Positions 1 through 7,963 of a stretch of DNA of 64,000 bases are shown here, piece by piece (the first letter of the stretch is position 1; each line of letters opens with the position of its first letter). Under the pieces are notes generated by a model. It was not told where the DNA came from and searched no databases. It was given only the letters and a program-made list of their open reading frames with translations. This stretch comes from an uncultured Collinsella sp. (GTDB lineage: Bacteria > Actinomycetota > Coriobacteriia > Coriobacteriales > Coriobacteriaceae). The stretch lies in the NCBI GenBank assembly GCA_938023705.1, contig CALJDJ010000075.1, forward strand, positions 1 to 64,000. Direction: 5' to 3'. Position numbers and translations under genes: made by a program.

Positions 1-21
1 TTCGTAGATTCCGCACGAGCC

Positions 22-44
22 GGAAAGCACTTAATGTGCTTTCC
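22..44. repeat. Short perfect inverted repeat (hairpin)
   Basis: GGAAAGCAC at 22-30 is matched by GTGCTTTCC at 36-44 around a 5-base TTAAT loop. The flanks extend the pairing by one base. No T-run follows on either strand, so a plain intrinsic terminator is not supported. It may be the remnant of an interspersed palindrome or an end-of-gene structure of a gene outside the window. The remaining bases to 112 show no gene. Confidence 0.55.
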
Positions 45-112
45 GAGCGAGCCCAGGACCTGACCGAACGAAAAACTAATCCGCGCCGCCCGGCCAGGTC
101 CGACGAGCCACG

Positions 113-940
113 TTACCGAGCCGCCAGGATGGCGTCGATGAGCTTCAGTACGCCCCCGTCGTTGTTACTCGGAATGCGCCACTTGGCATGCGTGTTCATG
201 TGCTCCTCGGCATTGTCCACGATAAAGCTATGCCCGACGCGCTCGAGCATGGGAATATCGTTGTAGGTGTCGCCCACGGCGGCGGCGTCGGCGATATCGA
301 TGCCCAGGTGGTCGCACAGGTGCGCGACGCCCGACCCCTTGTCGACGCCCAGGTTCATAAAGTCGATCCACTCGCGGCCAGCATTGGTGACATAGAGTCG
401 GTCCGAGAATGCCGGGCTGTAGTCCTCGCGAAACGCTGGCTCGGCATCGTAGGCGGGGAAGAAGATCGAAATCTTGTTAGACTCGATGTCAATGCCCTCA
501 AAGCTATCGACGTAGTTGATTGTGTTGTAGTAGACGCTGATCTCGTCGTGGTACTGATGGTCGCGGGCGAGCACATAGAACTCGTCGTAGCAGCACAAGA
601 CGGGAACGGCGCGCGGGTCCTCCGAGGCACGGGCGAGCACCTGCTGATACAGCGCCACATCGATGTTGCTCTTATAGATATAGCTGCCGCGATAGATGAC
701 GCAGGCTCCGTTGTCGGGACAAAAAGCAAGGCGGTTCTTAATGCTCTCGAACATTTCTTCGAGTTTGGGGGCGGGGCGTCCGCTGGCGGGGCAGAATACA
801 ATGCCTGCGTCGGCGAGCTTGTCCAGGCGCTCATCAAGACCCTGCGGCAACACGCGCTTGTCGGTGAGCAGCGTCTTGTCCATGTCGACGGCGAGAATCT
901 TAATGCTTCCGATATTGGTGTCCGATTCGTAAGTTTGCAT
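113..940 (-). CDS. Cof-type HAD-superfamily hydrolase
   Basis: The 275-residue protein has the HAD nucleophile motif DMDKTLL near residues 19-25 and the C-terminal acidic motif GDTYNDIPML near 218-227. That order, with a large cap between them, is typical of the Cof/YbiV (type IIB) phosphatases. Family members dephosphorylate small phosphorylated metabolites such as sugar phosphates in the cytoplasm; the substrate cannot be read from sequence. The ATG is preceded by a GAAAGG ribosome binding site about ten bases upstream. It lies downstream of, and on the same strand as, a small hypothetical ORF, with about 50 bases between them. The family assignment is firm, the substrate unknown. Confidence 0.88.
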   Translation of the reverse strand: MQTYESDTNIGSIKILAVDMDKTLLTDKRVLPQGLDERLDKLADAGIVFCPASGRPAPKLEEMFESIKNRLAFCPDNGACVIYRGSYIYKSNIDVALYQQVLARASEDPRAVPVLCCYDEFYVLARDHQYHDEISVYYNTINYVDSFEGIDIESNKISIFFPAYDAEPAFREDYSPAFSDRLYVTNAGREWIDFMNLGVDKGSGVAHLCDHLGIDIADAAAVGDTYNDIPMLERVGHSFIVDNAEEHMNTHAKWRIPSNNDGGVLKLIDAILAAR

Positions 941-989
941 AAAAGCGCGCCTTTCGTTTCGAAATTGTTTCAGACGTTATAACCATCAA

Positions 990-1358
990 TCAGTAACTGA
1001 GCGTATTGTCGCAGGAACGGAGCGTATTTGCACCACGCTTCACAAAGTAATGAAAAAACTTTTCAGAAATTTGAATTTGTCGCTTGTGCTGCGGGCACTT
1101 TAGCGTAATATAGCGACCATCGAAAACGGAGACGGAAATACAACCGCTTACCGATGAAAAGGTACCGTTTACGATATTAGAATTGCGCCCGGCGATAGGT
1201 GAAAGGAGAGGCAGATGCAGTTCGTAAAGATCATCACCACTGCAGATAATGCCATCCGACGCCAGCGCGCAATTTCCCGACGACGATAACAATCGTCTCT
1301 GTTCGTATGGGGTGAAATGCCCCAACAGAGTCATTTTGAGGTCGTTGGGTTTTAGCAC
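990..1358 (-). CDS. Hypothetical protein, 122 aa
   Basis: This is an open frame of 122 codons beginning with GTG at 1358, or with ATG at 1334 if shorter. I recognise no domain. The product is mixed alpha/beta in composition, without an obvious membrane segment or signal peptide, and has five cysteines that do not form a known motif. Codon use is less GC-biased than in the neighbours, which could mean recent acquisition or that the frame is not translated. It fills the space between the HAD gene and the divergent argG promoter, and no strong ribosome binding site precedes either start. It is recorded as possible only. Confidence 0.35.
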   Translation of the reverse strand: MLKPNDLKMTLLGHFTPYEQRRLLSSSGNCALASDGIICSGDDLYELHLPLLSPIAGRNSNIVNGTFSSVSGCISVSVFDGRYITLKCPQHKRQIQISEKFFHYFVKRGANTLRSCDNTLSY

Positions 1359-1494
1359 GATATAAACGCATGTTTCTAGGGCATGCTGTGCTGCTTTTTG
1401 CTATTTAACCTGATATTGCACGGTTTTTTGACCTCGAAATGACTTGCAACTGACCGATGTTCTAACTAGCTACCAAGGGCGAAAGGAAACAGCC

Positions 1495-2721
1495 ATGAGC
1501 AAGGAAAAAGTCGTTCTCGCATATTCCGGTGGTCTTGATACATCCGTATGTGTCAAGTGGCTCCAGGACGAGAAGAATCTCGATGTCTTTTGCGTCTGCG
1601 GCAACGTGGGCCAGGAGGAGACCGGCTTGGATGCCAAGAAGCAGAAGGCGCTCGACCTGGGCGTTCTCGATTGCCAGGTGCTCGACCTGCGCGACGAGTT
1701 CTCCGATGAGTTCCTGACTAAGGCCATCGCCGCAAACTCCATGTACGAGAACAAGTATCCGCTGCTCTCCGCCCTGTCTCGCCCGCTGCTTGCCAAGAAG
1801 CTCGTCGAGGTCGCTCACGAGTTTGGCGCCACGTATGTCGCCCACGGCTGCACCGGCAAGGGCAACGACCAGGTTCGTTTTGAGGCTGCCGTCAAGGCCC
1901 TCGACCCCGAGCTTAAGGTTATCGCCCCGGTTCGCGAGTGGGATCTGAAGTGCCGTCCCGATGAGGTTGCCTATGCTCACGCCCACAACGTGCCGGTTCC
2001 CGAGGGCGCCAACGACAACCCCTATTCCATCGACGACAACCTGTGGGGTCGCGCCATCGAGTGCGGTCACCTGGAGGATCCCTGGAACGAGCCGCTCGAC
2101 GACGCCTGGGTTATGACCAAGAACCCCGAGGACACGCCGGACACCCCGACCTACACCGAGATTGAGTTTGAGGCGGGCAAGCCCGTCGCCGTCGATGGCA
2201 AGAAGATGAAACTCTCCGAGATCGTCATCGCCCTCAACAAGATTTCGGGTGACAACGGCTTTGGCCGTCTCGACTTGGTCGAGGATCGTCTGGTGGGCCT
2301 CAAGAGTCGCGAGTGCTACGAGGTTCCTGGCGCCCTGACGCTCATCACCGCCCACAAGGCGCTCGAGGACATCTGCGTCGAGGGCGACCTGCTCAAGACC
2401 AAGATTAAGCTCGAGCAGGATTGGGCCACCGCCGTGTACAACGGCCAGTGGTACAGCCCGCTCAAAAACGCGCTCGATGCCTTTATGGCCGACACCCAGA
2501 AGTTCGTGACCGGCACCGTCCGTCTGAAGTTCTTTAAGGGCAACTGCCATGTCGTCGGCCGCAAGAGCCCGTTTAGCCTGTATGACTACGGTCTTGCTAC
2601 CTACGACCGCGATACTACGTTTGACGAGAAGGCCAGCGCCGGCTTTATCGAGATCGATACGCTGTCGCTCAAGACGTGGGCTAAGGTCCAGGGCCCCAGC
2701 TCTGCTGCCGCCCAGGCCTAG
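1495..2721 (+). CDS. argG: Argininosuccinate synthase
   Basis: ArgG joins citrulline and aspartate using ATP to give argininosuccinate, the penultimate step of arginine synthesis, in the cytoplasm. The 408-residue product carries the PP-type ATP-binding loop AYSGGLDTSV at residues 9-18 and the family's downstream blocks, including GCTGKGNDQVRFE and KSRECYE. Its length is normal for the family. ATG at 1495 is chosen over an upstream in-frame start because a GAAAGGA ribosome binding site sits just before it. argH follows 520 bases downstream on the same strand, separated by a strong hairpin and a small ORF, so the two arginine genes are neighbours but perhaps not one simple operon. Confidence 0.97.
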   Translation: MSKEKVVLAYSGGLDTSVCVKWLQDEKNLDVFCVCGNVGQEETGLDAKKQKALDLGVLDCQVLDLRDEFSDEFLTKAIAANSMYENKYPLLSALSRPLLAKKLVEVAHEFGATYVAHGCTGKGNDQVRFEAAVKALDPELKVIAPVREWDLKCRPDEVAYAHAHNVPVPEGANDNPYSIDDNLWGRAIECGHLEDPWNEPLDDAWVMTKNPEDTPDTPTYTEIEFEAGKPVAVDGKKMKLSEIVIALNKISGDNGFGRLDLVEDRLVGLKSRECYEVPGALTLITAHKALEDICVEGDLLKTKIKLEQDWATAVYNGQWYSPLKNALDAFMADTQKFVTGTVRLKFFKGNCHVVGRKSPFSLYDYGLATYDRDTTFDEKASAGFIEIDTLSLKTWAKVQGPSSAAAQA

Positions 2722-2874
2722 CGCCTCCTTCCTTTGGTATCCGCGCGGCCCATCCGCGTGATACATAACGGGCGCATGGGGTCCCTACCTTTCGTTATGC
2801 TTGCTGACACTTCTTAACATCGGTGGCCCCTACGTTCCGCCCGCATATATGATGCCGCGTCTGCGGCTGAGTCC

Positions 2875-2910
2875 GAGCCCCGCCGGGGTTGTCCGGCGGG
2901 GCTCCTCCTA
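2875..2910 (+). terminator. Strong hairpin downstream of argG
   Basis: A perfect 12-bp stem (GAGCCCCGCCGG at 2875-2886 with its complement at 2893-2904) encloses a 6-base loop. The T content after it is weak (CTCCTAT), so it could be an imperfect terminator, an attenuator or an mRNA 3'-end stabiliser between argG and argH. Confidence 0.6.
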
Positions 2911-2954
2911 TCAATTTGACGGCCCTGCGCCTATATATATGGGGAGTATCCATT

Positions 2955-3125
2955 ATGTTCAATGCTATCGCGCATGCTTTACTTGCCCTCGCGCCCGAGT
3001 TCGATGCTGCAAAGGTCGAGGACGTTCCTATGAGCCTAAAGGCCTGGATCGATGGTTCGCAGGGCAACATTCGGAGGGAGACGTTGGGCGCCAAGTGCAT
3101 GGCGCGTCACTTCTTTGCAAATTAG
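2955..3125 (+). CDS. Small hypothetical protein, 56 aa
   Basis: ATG at 2955 is preceded by GGGGAG with about 8 bases of spacing, and a TATATATAT tract lies just upstream, so a short transcript with its own start is conceivable. The 56-residue product begins with a hydrophobic/amphipathic stretch (MFNAIAHALLALAPEF) and ends basic. It has no domain I recognise. It lies between the argG hairpin and argH. It could be a genuine small protein, an arginine-linked leader, or chance. Confidence 0.35.
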   Translation: MFNAIAHALLALAPEFDAAKVEDVPMSLKAWIDGSQGNIRRETLGAKCMARHFFAN

Positions 3126-3243
3126 CTATAGGGCCTCGCACATGGTGGGGAATATGCAAAACTAGCGGTTGAGAAATCGCTTCAGCGACAGGGCGCATTG
3201 CTTTGGGCGCTTGTTTTGGGATTTGATGAAAGGGGACGGTTCC

Positions 3244-4674
3244 ATGGCTCTTTGGGGCGGTCGTTTTGAGGCGGGCGTGGCCGAGGTCACGCAGGAGTTT
3301 GGCGCGTCGTTGCCGGTTGACAAACATCTCTATAAGCAGGATATCGCCGGATCTAAGGCACATGCCAAGATGCTGGCGGCCCAGGGCATTATCAGCACCG
3401 AGGACGAGCAGGCGATTGCCGAGGGCCTGACCGGAATCGAACAGGATATCGATGCCGGCAACTTCACCTTCGATATCAACGACGAGGACATTCATATGTC
3501 CATCGAAAGCGAGCTGACGCGTCGTATCGGCGAGGCTGGCAAGCGCTTGCATACTGGGCGTTCGCGCAACGACCAGGTGGCGACCGATACGCGCCTGGGC
3601 GTCAAGGCGCTGGCCAAGGAGCTCATGGAGGTCAATCTTGAGCTGCGCCATGTGCTGGTGGATGCGGCCAAGAAGTACGACAAGGTGATTCTGCCGGGCT
3701 ACACGCATATGCAGCACGCTCAGCCCGTGCTGCTCTCGCATCATCTGCTGGCGTATTCCTGGATGTTCGCGCGCGACTTTACGCGCCTGAAGGCTGCCTT
3801 TGACGCCGCCGACAACTGCCCGCTGGGTGCTGCAGCGCTTGCCGGTACGAGCTATCCGCTCGATCGCCAGATGACGGCTGCCGAACTTGGCTTTGCGGGC
3901 GTGATTCCCAACTCGCTCGATGCGGTTTCCGACCGTGATTTCCTGCTCGATCTGCATTACGCCGGATCCGTCATGGCGATGCACCTGTCGCGTCTTTCCG
4001 AGGAGATCGTGCTGTGGTCGAGCTCCGAATTTGGCTTTATCACGCTTTCAGACTCCTACTCCACCGGCTCGTCTATCATGCCGCAGAAGAAGAATCCCGA
4101 CTTTGCCGAGCTTATCCGCGGTAAGAGCGGTCGCGTGTACGGCAACCTGGTGCAGCTGCTGGTAACCATGAAGGGCCTGCCGCTCGCTTATAACAAGGAC
4201 TTGCAGGAGGACAAGGAGGGCGCGCTCGATACCGCACATACGCTTATGCAGTGCCTGTCCGTTATGGCGGGCATGATCTCGACCTGGACTGTCAACGAGG
4301 TCGCCATGGCGCGCGAGTGTGGCGCGGGCCACTTGGCAGCCACTGATGTTGCCGATTACCTGGCAAAGCGCGGCCTGCCGTTCCGTGAGGCGCATGCCGT
4401 GGTGGGCCATCTGGTCCTGATGTGTGAGAAGCGCGGCTGCAATCTTGAGGACCTGCCGTTTGAGGTGTTTCAGGAGGCAAGCCCGCTCTTTGAGCGCGAT
4501 ATTACCGAGGCGCTCGACATCCCGTCGATCGTTGCCGCGCGCACGACCGAGGGCGGCACCGCTCCTGCCGCCGTTGCCGTGCAGTTGGGGCGCGCCGAGA
4601 CGCAGCTTGCGGCCGATGAGGGCGTGTTTGGCTCGTTGACCAAGGTCGTCGAGATGGGCCACGGAGCTAATTAG
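3244..4674 (+). CDS. argH: Argininosuccinate lyase
   Basis: ArgH splits argininosuccinate into arginine and fumarate, the last step of arginine synthesis; the active enzyme is a homotetramer. The 476-residue protein contains the fumarase/aspartase superfamily signature GSSIMPQKKNPDFAE with the mobile catalytic-loop serine, plus TGRSRNDQVATD and the GYTHMQHAQPV block. Length fits the family. The start at 3244 gives MALWGGRFE, the usual N-terminus, with AAAGGGGA seven bases upstream. A longer in-frame start at 3169 lacks such a site. It pairs with argG upstream. Confidence 0.97.
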   Translation: MALWGGRFEAGVAEVTQEFGASLPVDKHLYKQDIAGSKAHAKMLAAQGIISTEDEQAIAEGLTGIEQDIDAGNFTFDINDEDIHMSIESELTRRIGEAGKRLHTGRSRNDQVATDTRLGVKALAKELMEVNLELRHVLVDAAKKYDKVILPGYTHMQHAQPVLLSHHLLAYSWMFARDFTRLKAAFDAADNCPLGAAALAGTSYPLDRQMTAAELGFAGVIPNSLDAVSDRDFLLDLHYAGSVMAMHLSRLSEEIVLWSSSEFGFITLSDSYSTGSSIMPQKKNPDFAELIRGKSGRVYGNLVQLLVTMKGLPLAYNKDLQEDKEGALDTAHTLMQCLSVMAGMISTWTVNEVAMARECGAGHLAATDVADYLAKRGLPFREAHAVVGHLVLMCEKRGCNLEDLPFEVFQEASPLFERDITEALDIPSIVAARTTEGGTAPAAVAVQLGRAETQLAADEGVFGSLTKVVEMGHGAN

Positions 4675-4720
4675 CTTATTGGATGCGTCTGTCTGGTGCG
4701 TTCATCATATCTTGCCTTTA

Positions 4721-4752
4721 CGGGTGCCTGCTACGGTGGGCGCCCGTTTTGT
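4721..4752 (+). terminator. Intrinsic terminator of argH
   Basis: CGGGTGCC (4721-4728) pairs with GGCGCCCG (4739-4746) with one G-T pair, followed by TTTTG. It lies 47 bases after the argH stop. Confidence 0.75.
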
Positions 4753-4960
4753 TATAGAGAAGGAAGGAGCTTGTCGAGAACTTCTGTAGGACCTTTGGGC
4801 AGGTTGTGAAGGGGGTACGTTCGCGGGTGGCAACCGACCGCCCGCTCTGTTCCATGTGGTTGATGAGCGGTCGGATGGTACTCTAATCGGGCTTCGAAAC
4901 AGAAGTGACACATATGGAGCGCTTTAATGAATTGCAGCGTTTCAATAAACGGCTTTTTGT

Positions 4961-4988
4961 TTAACTGCAGCTAGAACTCTGTTACGAT
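4961..4988 (+). promoter_or_regulatory. Candidate ndk promoter in a 300-base gap
   Basis: TTAACT (4961-4966) and TACGAT (4983-4988) are spaced 16 bases apart, 64 bases before the ndk start. The rest of the gap from 4753 holds only an imperfect hairpin (around 4834-4874, CCGACC with GGTCGG) and no convincing gene. The promoter is inferred from hexamer resemblance only. Confidence 0.35.
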
Positions 4989-5051
4989 GCAGTCCAGGCG
5001 GGTGCCGGAATGGGACTTGGGCACGCGCGAACCTACTTGAAAGGCTACCTT

Positions 5052-5456
5052 ATGGCTATCGAGAAGACCTTCATCATGATTAAGCCCGACGCCGTGCGCG
5101 ATCGCAAGATCGGCGAGATCGTTGCTCGCATTGAGCGCAGCGGCCTTGTTATCGAGCGCATGGAGATGACCACGCTTGAGCGCGCCACCGTCGAGGAGCA
5201 CTACGCCCATCTGGCCGACAAGCCCTTCTTTGGCGGTCTGTGCGACTTTATGACGAGCGGTCCGGTCGTCAAGATGGTCGTTTCCGGTCTTTCCGCTGTC
5301 TCCAAGATGCGCACCCTTATGGGCGCTACCAACCCGCTTGATGCTGCCCCCGGCACCATCCGCGGCGACTTCGCTGTCGATGTCAACGCCAACGTGATTC
5401 ACGGCTCCGACTGCCTGGAGAACGCCGAGATCGAGATCAAGCGCTTCTTTGGCTAA
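5052..5456 (+). CDS. ndk: Nucleoside diphosphate kinase
   Basis: Ndk transfers the gamma phosphate of ATP to nucleoside diphosphates through a phosphohistidine and balances NTP and dNTP pools. The 134-residue product has the normal length and the active-site block NVIHGSD with the catalytic histidine at residue 117. The N-terminal FIMIKPDAVRD and the DKPFFGGLCDFM region are also typical. The start at 5052 (MAIEKTF) is preceded by GAAAGG, whereas an in-frame ATG at 5010 is not. It is monocistronic, with terminators on both sides. Confidence 0.97.
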   Translation: MAIEKTFIMIKPDAVRDRKIGEIVARIERSGLVIERMEMTTLERATVEEHYAHLADKPFFGGLCDFMTSGPVVKMVVSGLSAVSKMRTLMGATNPLDAAPGTIRGDFAVDVNANVIHGSDCLENAEIEIKRFFG

Positions 5457-5496
5457 ACCAGCTTTGACTCCTTAAAGCTGTTAGCGTGTGGCTTGG

Positions 5497-5530
5497 GCGT
5501 CGCGGAACTCCATCCGCGACGCTCTTTTTA
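5497..5530 (+). terminator. Intrinsic terminator of ndk
   Basis: A perfect 10-bp stem (GCGTCGCGGA at 5497-5506 with 5513-5522) is followed by CTTTTTAT. Confidence 0.9.
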
Positions 5531-5544
5531 TATCAGTAGATTTC

Positions 5545-5606
5545 TAGGCATATCCCAAAAATCTACAAAGGGGCCCGCCCGGATGTGTGTTCCGAGCGGG
5601 CCCCTT
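5545..5606 (-). terminator. Intrinsic terminator of rpiB (minus strand)
   Basis: An 11-bp stem (5568-5578 with 5596-5606, AAGGGGCCCGC and its complement) ends, when read on the minus strand, in CTTTGTAGATTTTTGGG. It closes the minus-strand rpiB gene and faces the ndk terminator. Confidence 0.85.
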
Positions 5607-5632
5607 GCTGTTAGCTTGTGGCGCTGAGTAGT

Positions 5633-6100
5633 TTAGGCCTCGTCGACGACCTTGAGGCCGCGGGTCTGGTCGATCTCGTTGAGGAGATTGACGCGACGCT
5701 CGTGACGGCCGCCCTCGAACTCGGCATCGAGCCACTCGTCGACGATCATCTTGGCGAGCTCGGAGCCCACGACGCGGGCGCCAAAGGCGAGCACGTTGGT
5801 GTTGTTGTGCATGCGCGAGAGCTTGGCGCTGAAGGGCTCGGAGCACACGACGGCACGAACGCCCTCGACCTTGTTGGCGGCCAGGCTGATGCCGACGCCG
5901 GTGCCGCAGATCAGGATACCCAGGTCGACGTCGCCGTTGGCAACTGCCTTGCCCACCTTGTAGCCGGCGATGGGGTAATCAAAGCTCTCGGAGGTGTCGG
6001 TGCCAAAGTTCACGACCTCGCATCCGCGCTCCTTCAGGTGCTCGGAAATGATGTTCTTGAGCTCGACGGCGGCGTGGTCGTTGCCGATACCGATCTTCAT
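5633..6100 (-). CDS. rpiB: Ribose-5-phosphate isomerase B
   Basis: RpiB interconverts ribulose 5-phosphate and ribose 5-phosphate in the pentose phosphate pathway. The 155-residue protein shows the RpiB/LacAB fold markers: GNDHAAVELK at the N-terminus, ICGTGVGISLAANK with the catalytic cysteine near residue 64, and HNNTNVLAFGAR in the substrate-binding region. Length is normal. It is flanked by its own terminator and a 275-base upstream gap in which I see no other gene. LacA/LacB paralogues share the fold, but there is no tagatose pathway nearby, so RpiB is preferred. Confidence 0.93.
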   Translation of the reverse strand: MKIGIGNDHAAVELKNIISEHLKERGCEVVNFGTDTSESFDYPIAGYKVGKAVANGDVDLGILICGTGVGISLAANKVEGVRAVVCSEPFSAKLSRMHNNTNVLAFGARVVGSELAKMIVDEWLDAEFEGGRHERRVNLLNEIDQTRGLKVVDEA

Positions 6101-6375
6101 GAGTGGTTCCTCTCTGGTCCGTGCGGCGGAATTGCTAAAGGTTTTACCGCGTTCGACTGCATGATAGCGCGTCTTTTGCCTAAAAGCTCGGGCGTTTTTT
6201 GGTCAAACGCTTTAGCGGAAGCGAACACTCCGCAACGTCCACCTTCGGCGCACCGTCTTGCAGTCTCTCCTCTTCTTCCAAATCCTCCTATCCCGTCTCT
6301 TCGCTTTCCGGGGAGCCCTTGCGCTCTACCCCGCATCGCGCTTCACTCTTAACTAATCCCCATGTGCGAGGCCGG

Positions 6376-6993
6376 TCAGGACCTCTTCGCTGGCTGCCCC
6401 TGCGGAAGCACGTCCGAAATGGCGGGAAGGTCGAGTTTCGCGGCGAGGTTAAGCACGATGCTCACGTACTCCTCGGGCGTCTCTTTCATCCCTCCGCGTA
6501 CCCACTCGCCAAAAAGGCTGCCGACAACTCCCTCCATGAGAGCCAGTGCGTAGCGCTGCTCCGGCAAAAGATTGCCAATGTCTCCGAGCATGGCCGCCTT
6601 CACTTTGGAGGCGTACTTGGAGAAAAAGAGCGGATCGCACGTGTCGTCCATCAGCAGCAGCACCCGCTCGCGGTTCTCGTAGACGAACCTCGAGCCCGCA
6701 ATCATGGGGGCAACCATGGAGGGCACCCGGTCCTCGTAAGAGCCGTCGGACGCGATTGCCGCGCCGCCCATCATCCCCTGGTGCATGCGGTCTTCCACCT
6801 GCGAAAGCAGGTCGTATTTGTCCTCGGCGTGCAGGTAAAAGGTGCCACGGTTTATGCCCGAACGCTCGGAGAGGGCGCGTACCGTGACCTTCTGAAAGCC
6901 CCTGTCCGCCAAAAGGCCCCAGAAGGCCTCCTCTATGCGCTCCTGCGTTGCGAGGTATCTGATGTCGTTCTTGTTCGGCTTCGTCTTCACCAT
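6376..6993 (-). CDS. TetR/AcrR family transcriptional regulator
   Basis: The 205-residue protein has an N-terminal TetR helix-turn-helix over roughly residues 16-62. This includes RIEEAFWGLLADRGFQKVTVRAL and the recognition segment INRGTFYLHAEDKYDLL. A helical ligand-binding domain follows. It is transcribed divergently from the HXXEE membrane gene at 7098, with about 105 bases between them, the usual layout for a local repressor and its target. Some codons here (ATA, AGG) are rarer in the neighbouring core genes, which hints at lateral origin of the pair. The ligand is unknown. Confidence 0.85.
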   Translation of the reverse strand: MVKTKPNKNDIRYLATQERIEEAFWGLLADRGFQKVTVRALSERSGINRGTFYLHAEDKYDLLSQVEDRMHQGMMGGAAIASDGSYEDRVPSMVAPMIAGSRFVYENRERVLLLMDDTCDPLFFSKYASKVKAAMLGDIGNLLPEQRYALALMEGVVGSLFGEWVRGGMKETPEEYVSIVLNLAAKLDLPAISDVLPQGQPAKRS

Positions 6994-7097
6994 GAGGTTT
7001 CCTGATCGACACTTTCCCGACAGTGCCCATTGAATCTATCGTCTTCGCTCAAGACAATGAACATATGTTGATTATATCTAAGGGAGAGGAGAGGTCG

Positions 7098-7732
7098 ATG
7101 GCCTTCGCCGACAGATTCATAGTCCGCAATAGCCTCTACGTTACGACCGTAATAGCGGCCTGCGTCGCGGTCTACATGGTTGTTTTCTGGGAGTCGATGC
7201 CCGTGACCCAGGGGATTATAGGGCTCTACTACATCCTGATAGCCGCCCACGAGTGGGAGGAGCTGAAATATCCCGGCGGGTTCGTGGAGCTTGCCATCTC
7301 GCTCACCGACATGCCCATGCGCGACATGCGCATCCCCAAGTTCGCCCTCTTATGCATCACCGTCTATATGCTGCTCATCCCGTTTTGTTTCCCCCAGTTC
7401 CACTGGCTCGTGATCGGCGCGCTCGTTCTGGGAATCATTGAGCCGCTCGCGCACATCGTCGCGGGAAGGGCGAATCCCAAGACGAGGATATACTCTCCCG
7501 GCATGGTCACCTGCTCCTGTTCATGCTCCCGCTCGATGCGTTCACCATCTGGCACGTCGTCGCCGTGGAGCCCTTCGCGTGGTACTGGTGGCTCGCCGTC
7601 GCGGCCCTGCTCCTCATACCCCTGTTCGGCACGCAGCGGTTCATCGTGGTGAAGATGATGGGCATGAGCTACGGGGAGTTCATGCGTAACGCACGCGATT
7701 CGATTCTGGGGCGGAGGAAGCTCGGGGATTGA
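7098..7732 (+). pseudogene. HXXEE-domain membrane protein, frameshifted
   Basis: The frame starting at ATG 7098, after a GGAGAGGA ribosome binding site, encodes several hydrophobic segments and the HEWEE motif that defines the HXXEE family of membrane proteins. After YSPGMVT (7503-7510) that frame turns into low-complexity Ser/Arg. The expected continuation, LLLFMLPLDAFTIWHVV and a further hydrophobic segment, runs in another frame from 7511 to a stop at 7732. Supplying one base near 7509-7511 joins the two parts into about 211 residues. The break is not in a homopolymer, so a real mutation is more likely than a simple run-length error, but sequencing error cannot be excluded. The divergent TetR gene is its probable regulator. 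Function of the family is unknown to me. Confidence 0.75.
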
Positions 7733-7963
7733 CGCGCAGGTTGGCGGACAGCGTCGTGACCTCTGCTTTTGCAAACACAGGCGAGGGTCACACTAAAAAG
7801 GTGGCGAGCCAGCGGTTGCGAACATCAGCTCATCACGCAAAATGCCGCCAATTTGCTTCTGGCGGCCGTCTGCCGGAACCCAGCTTGCGGTTTTTGTCGC
7901 CTTGTTATCAAATGGAGAAGTTGATTACTTGCGAGAGCAACCCGTTATATGTAGGAGATGGCT

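Noticed and set aside
1462..2766. 434-codon open frame on the minus strand across argG
   Set aside because: It is a shadow of argG produced by GC-rich third positions; it has no ribosome binding site and no recognisable domain.
2801..3172. 123-codon frame running through the argG hairpin
   Set aside because: It crosses a strong terminator-like stem and its composition is not protein-like; the shorter frame at 2955 has the better start.
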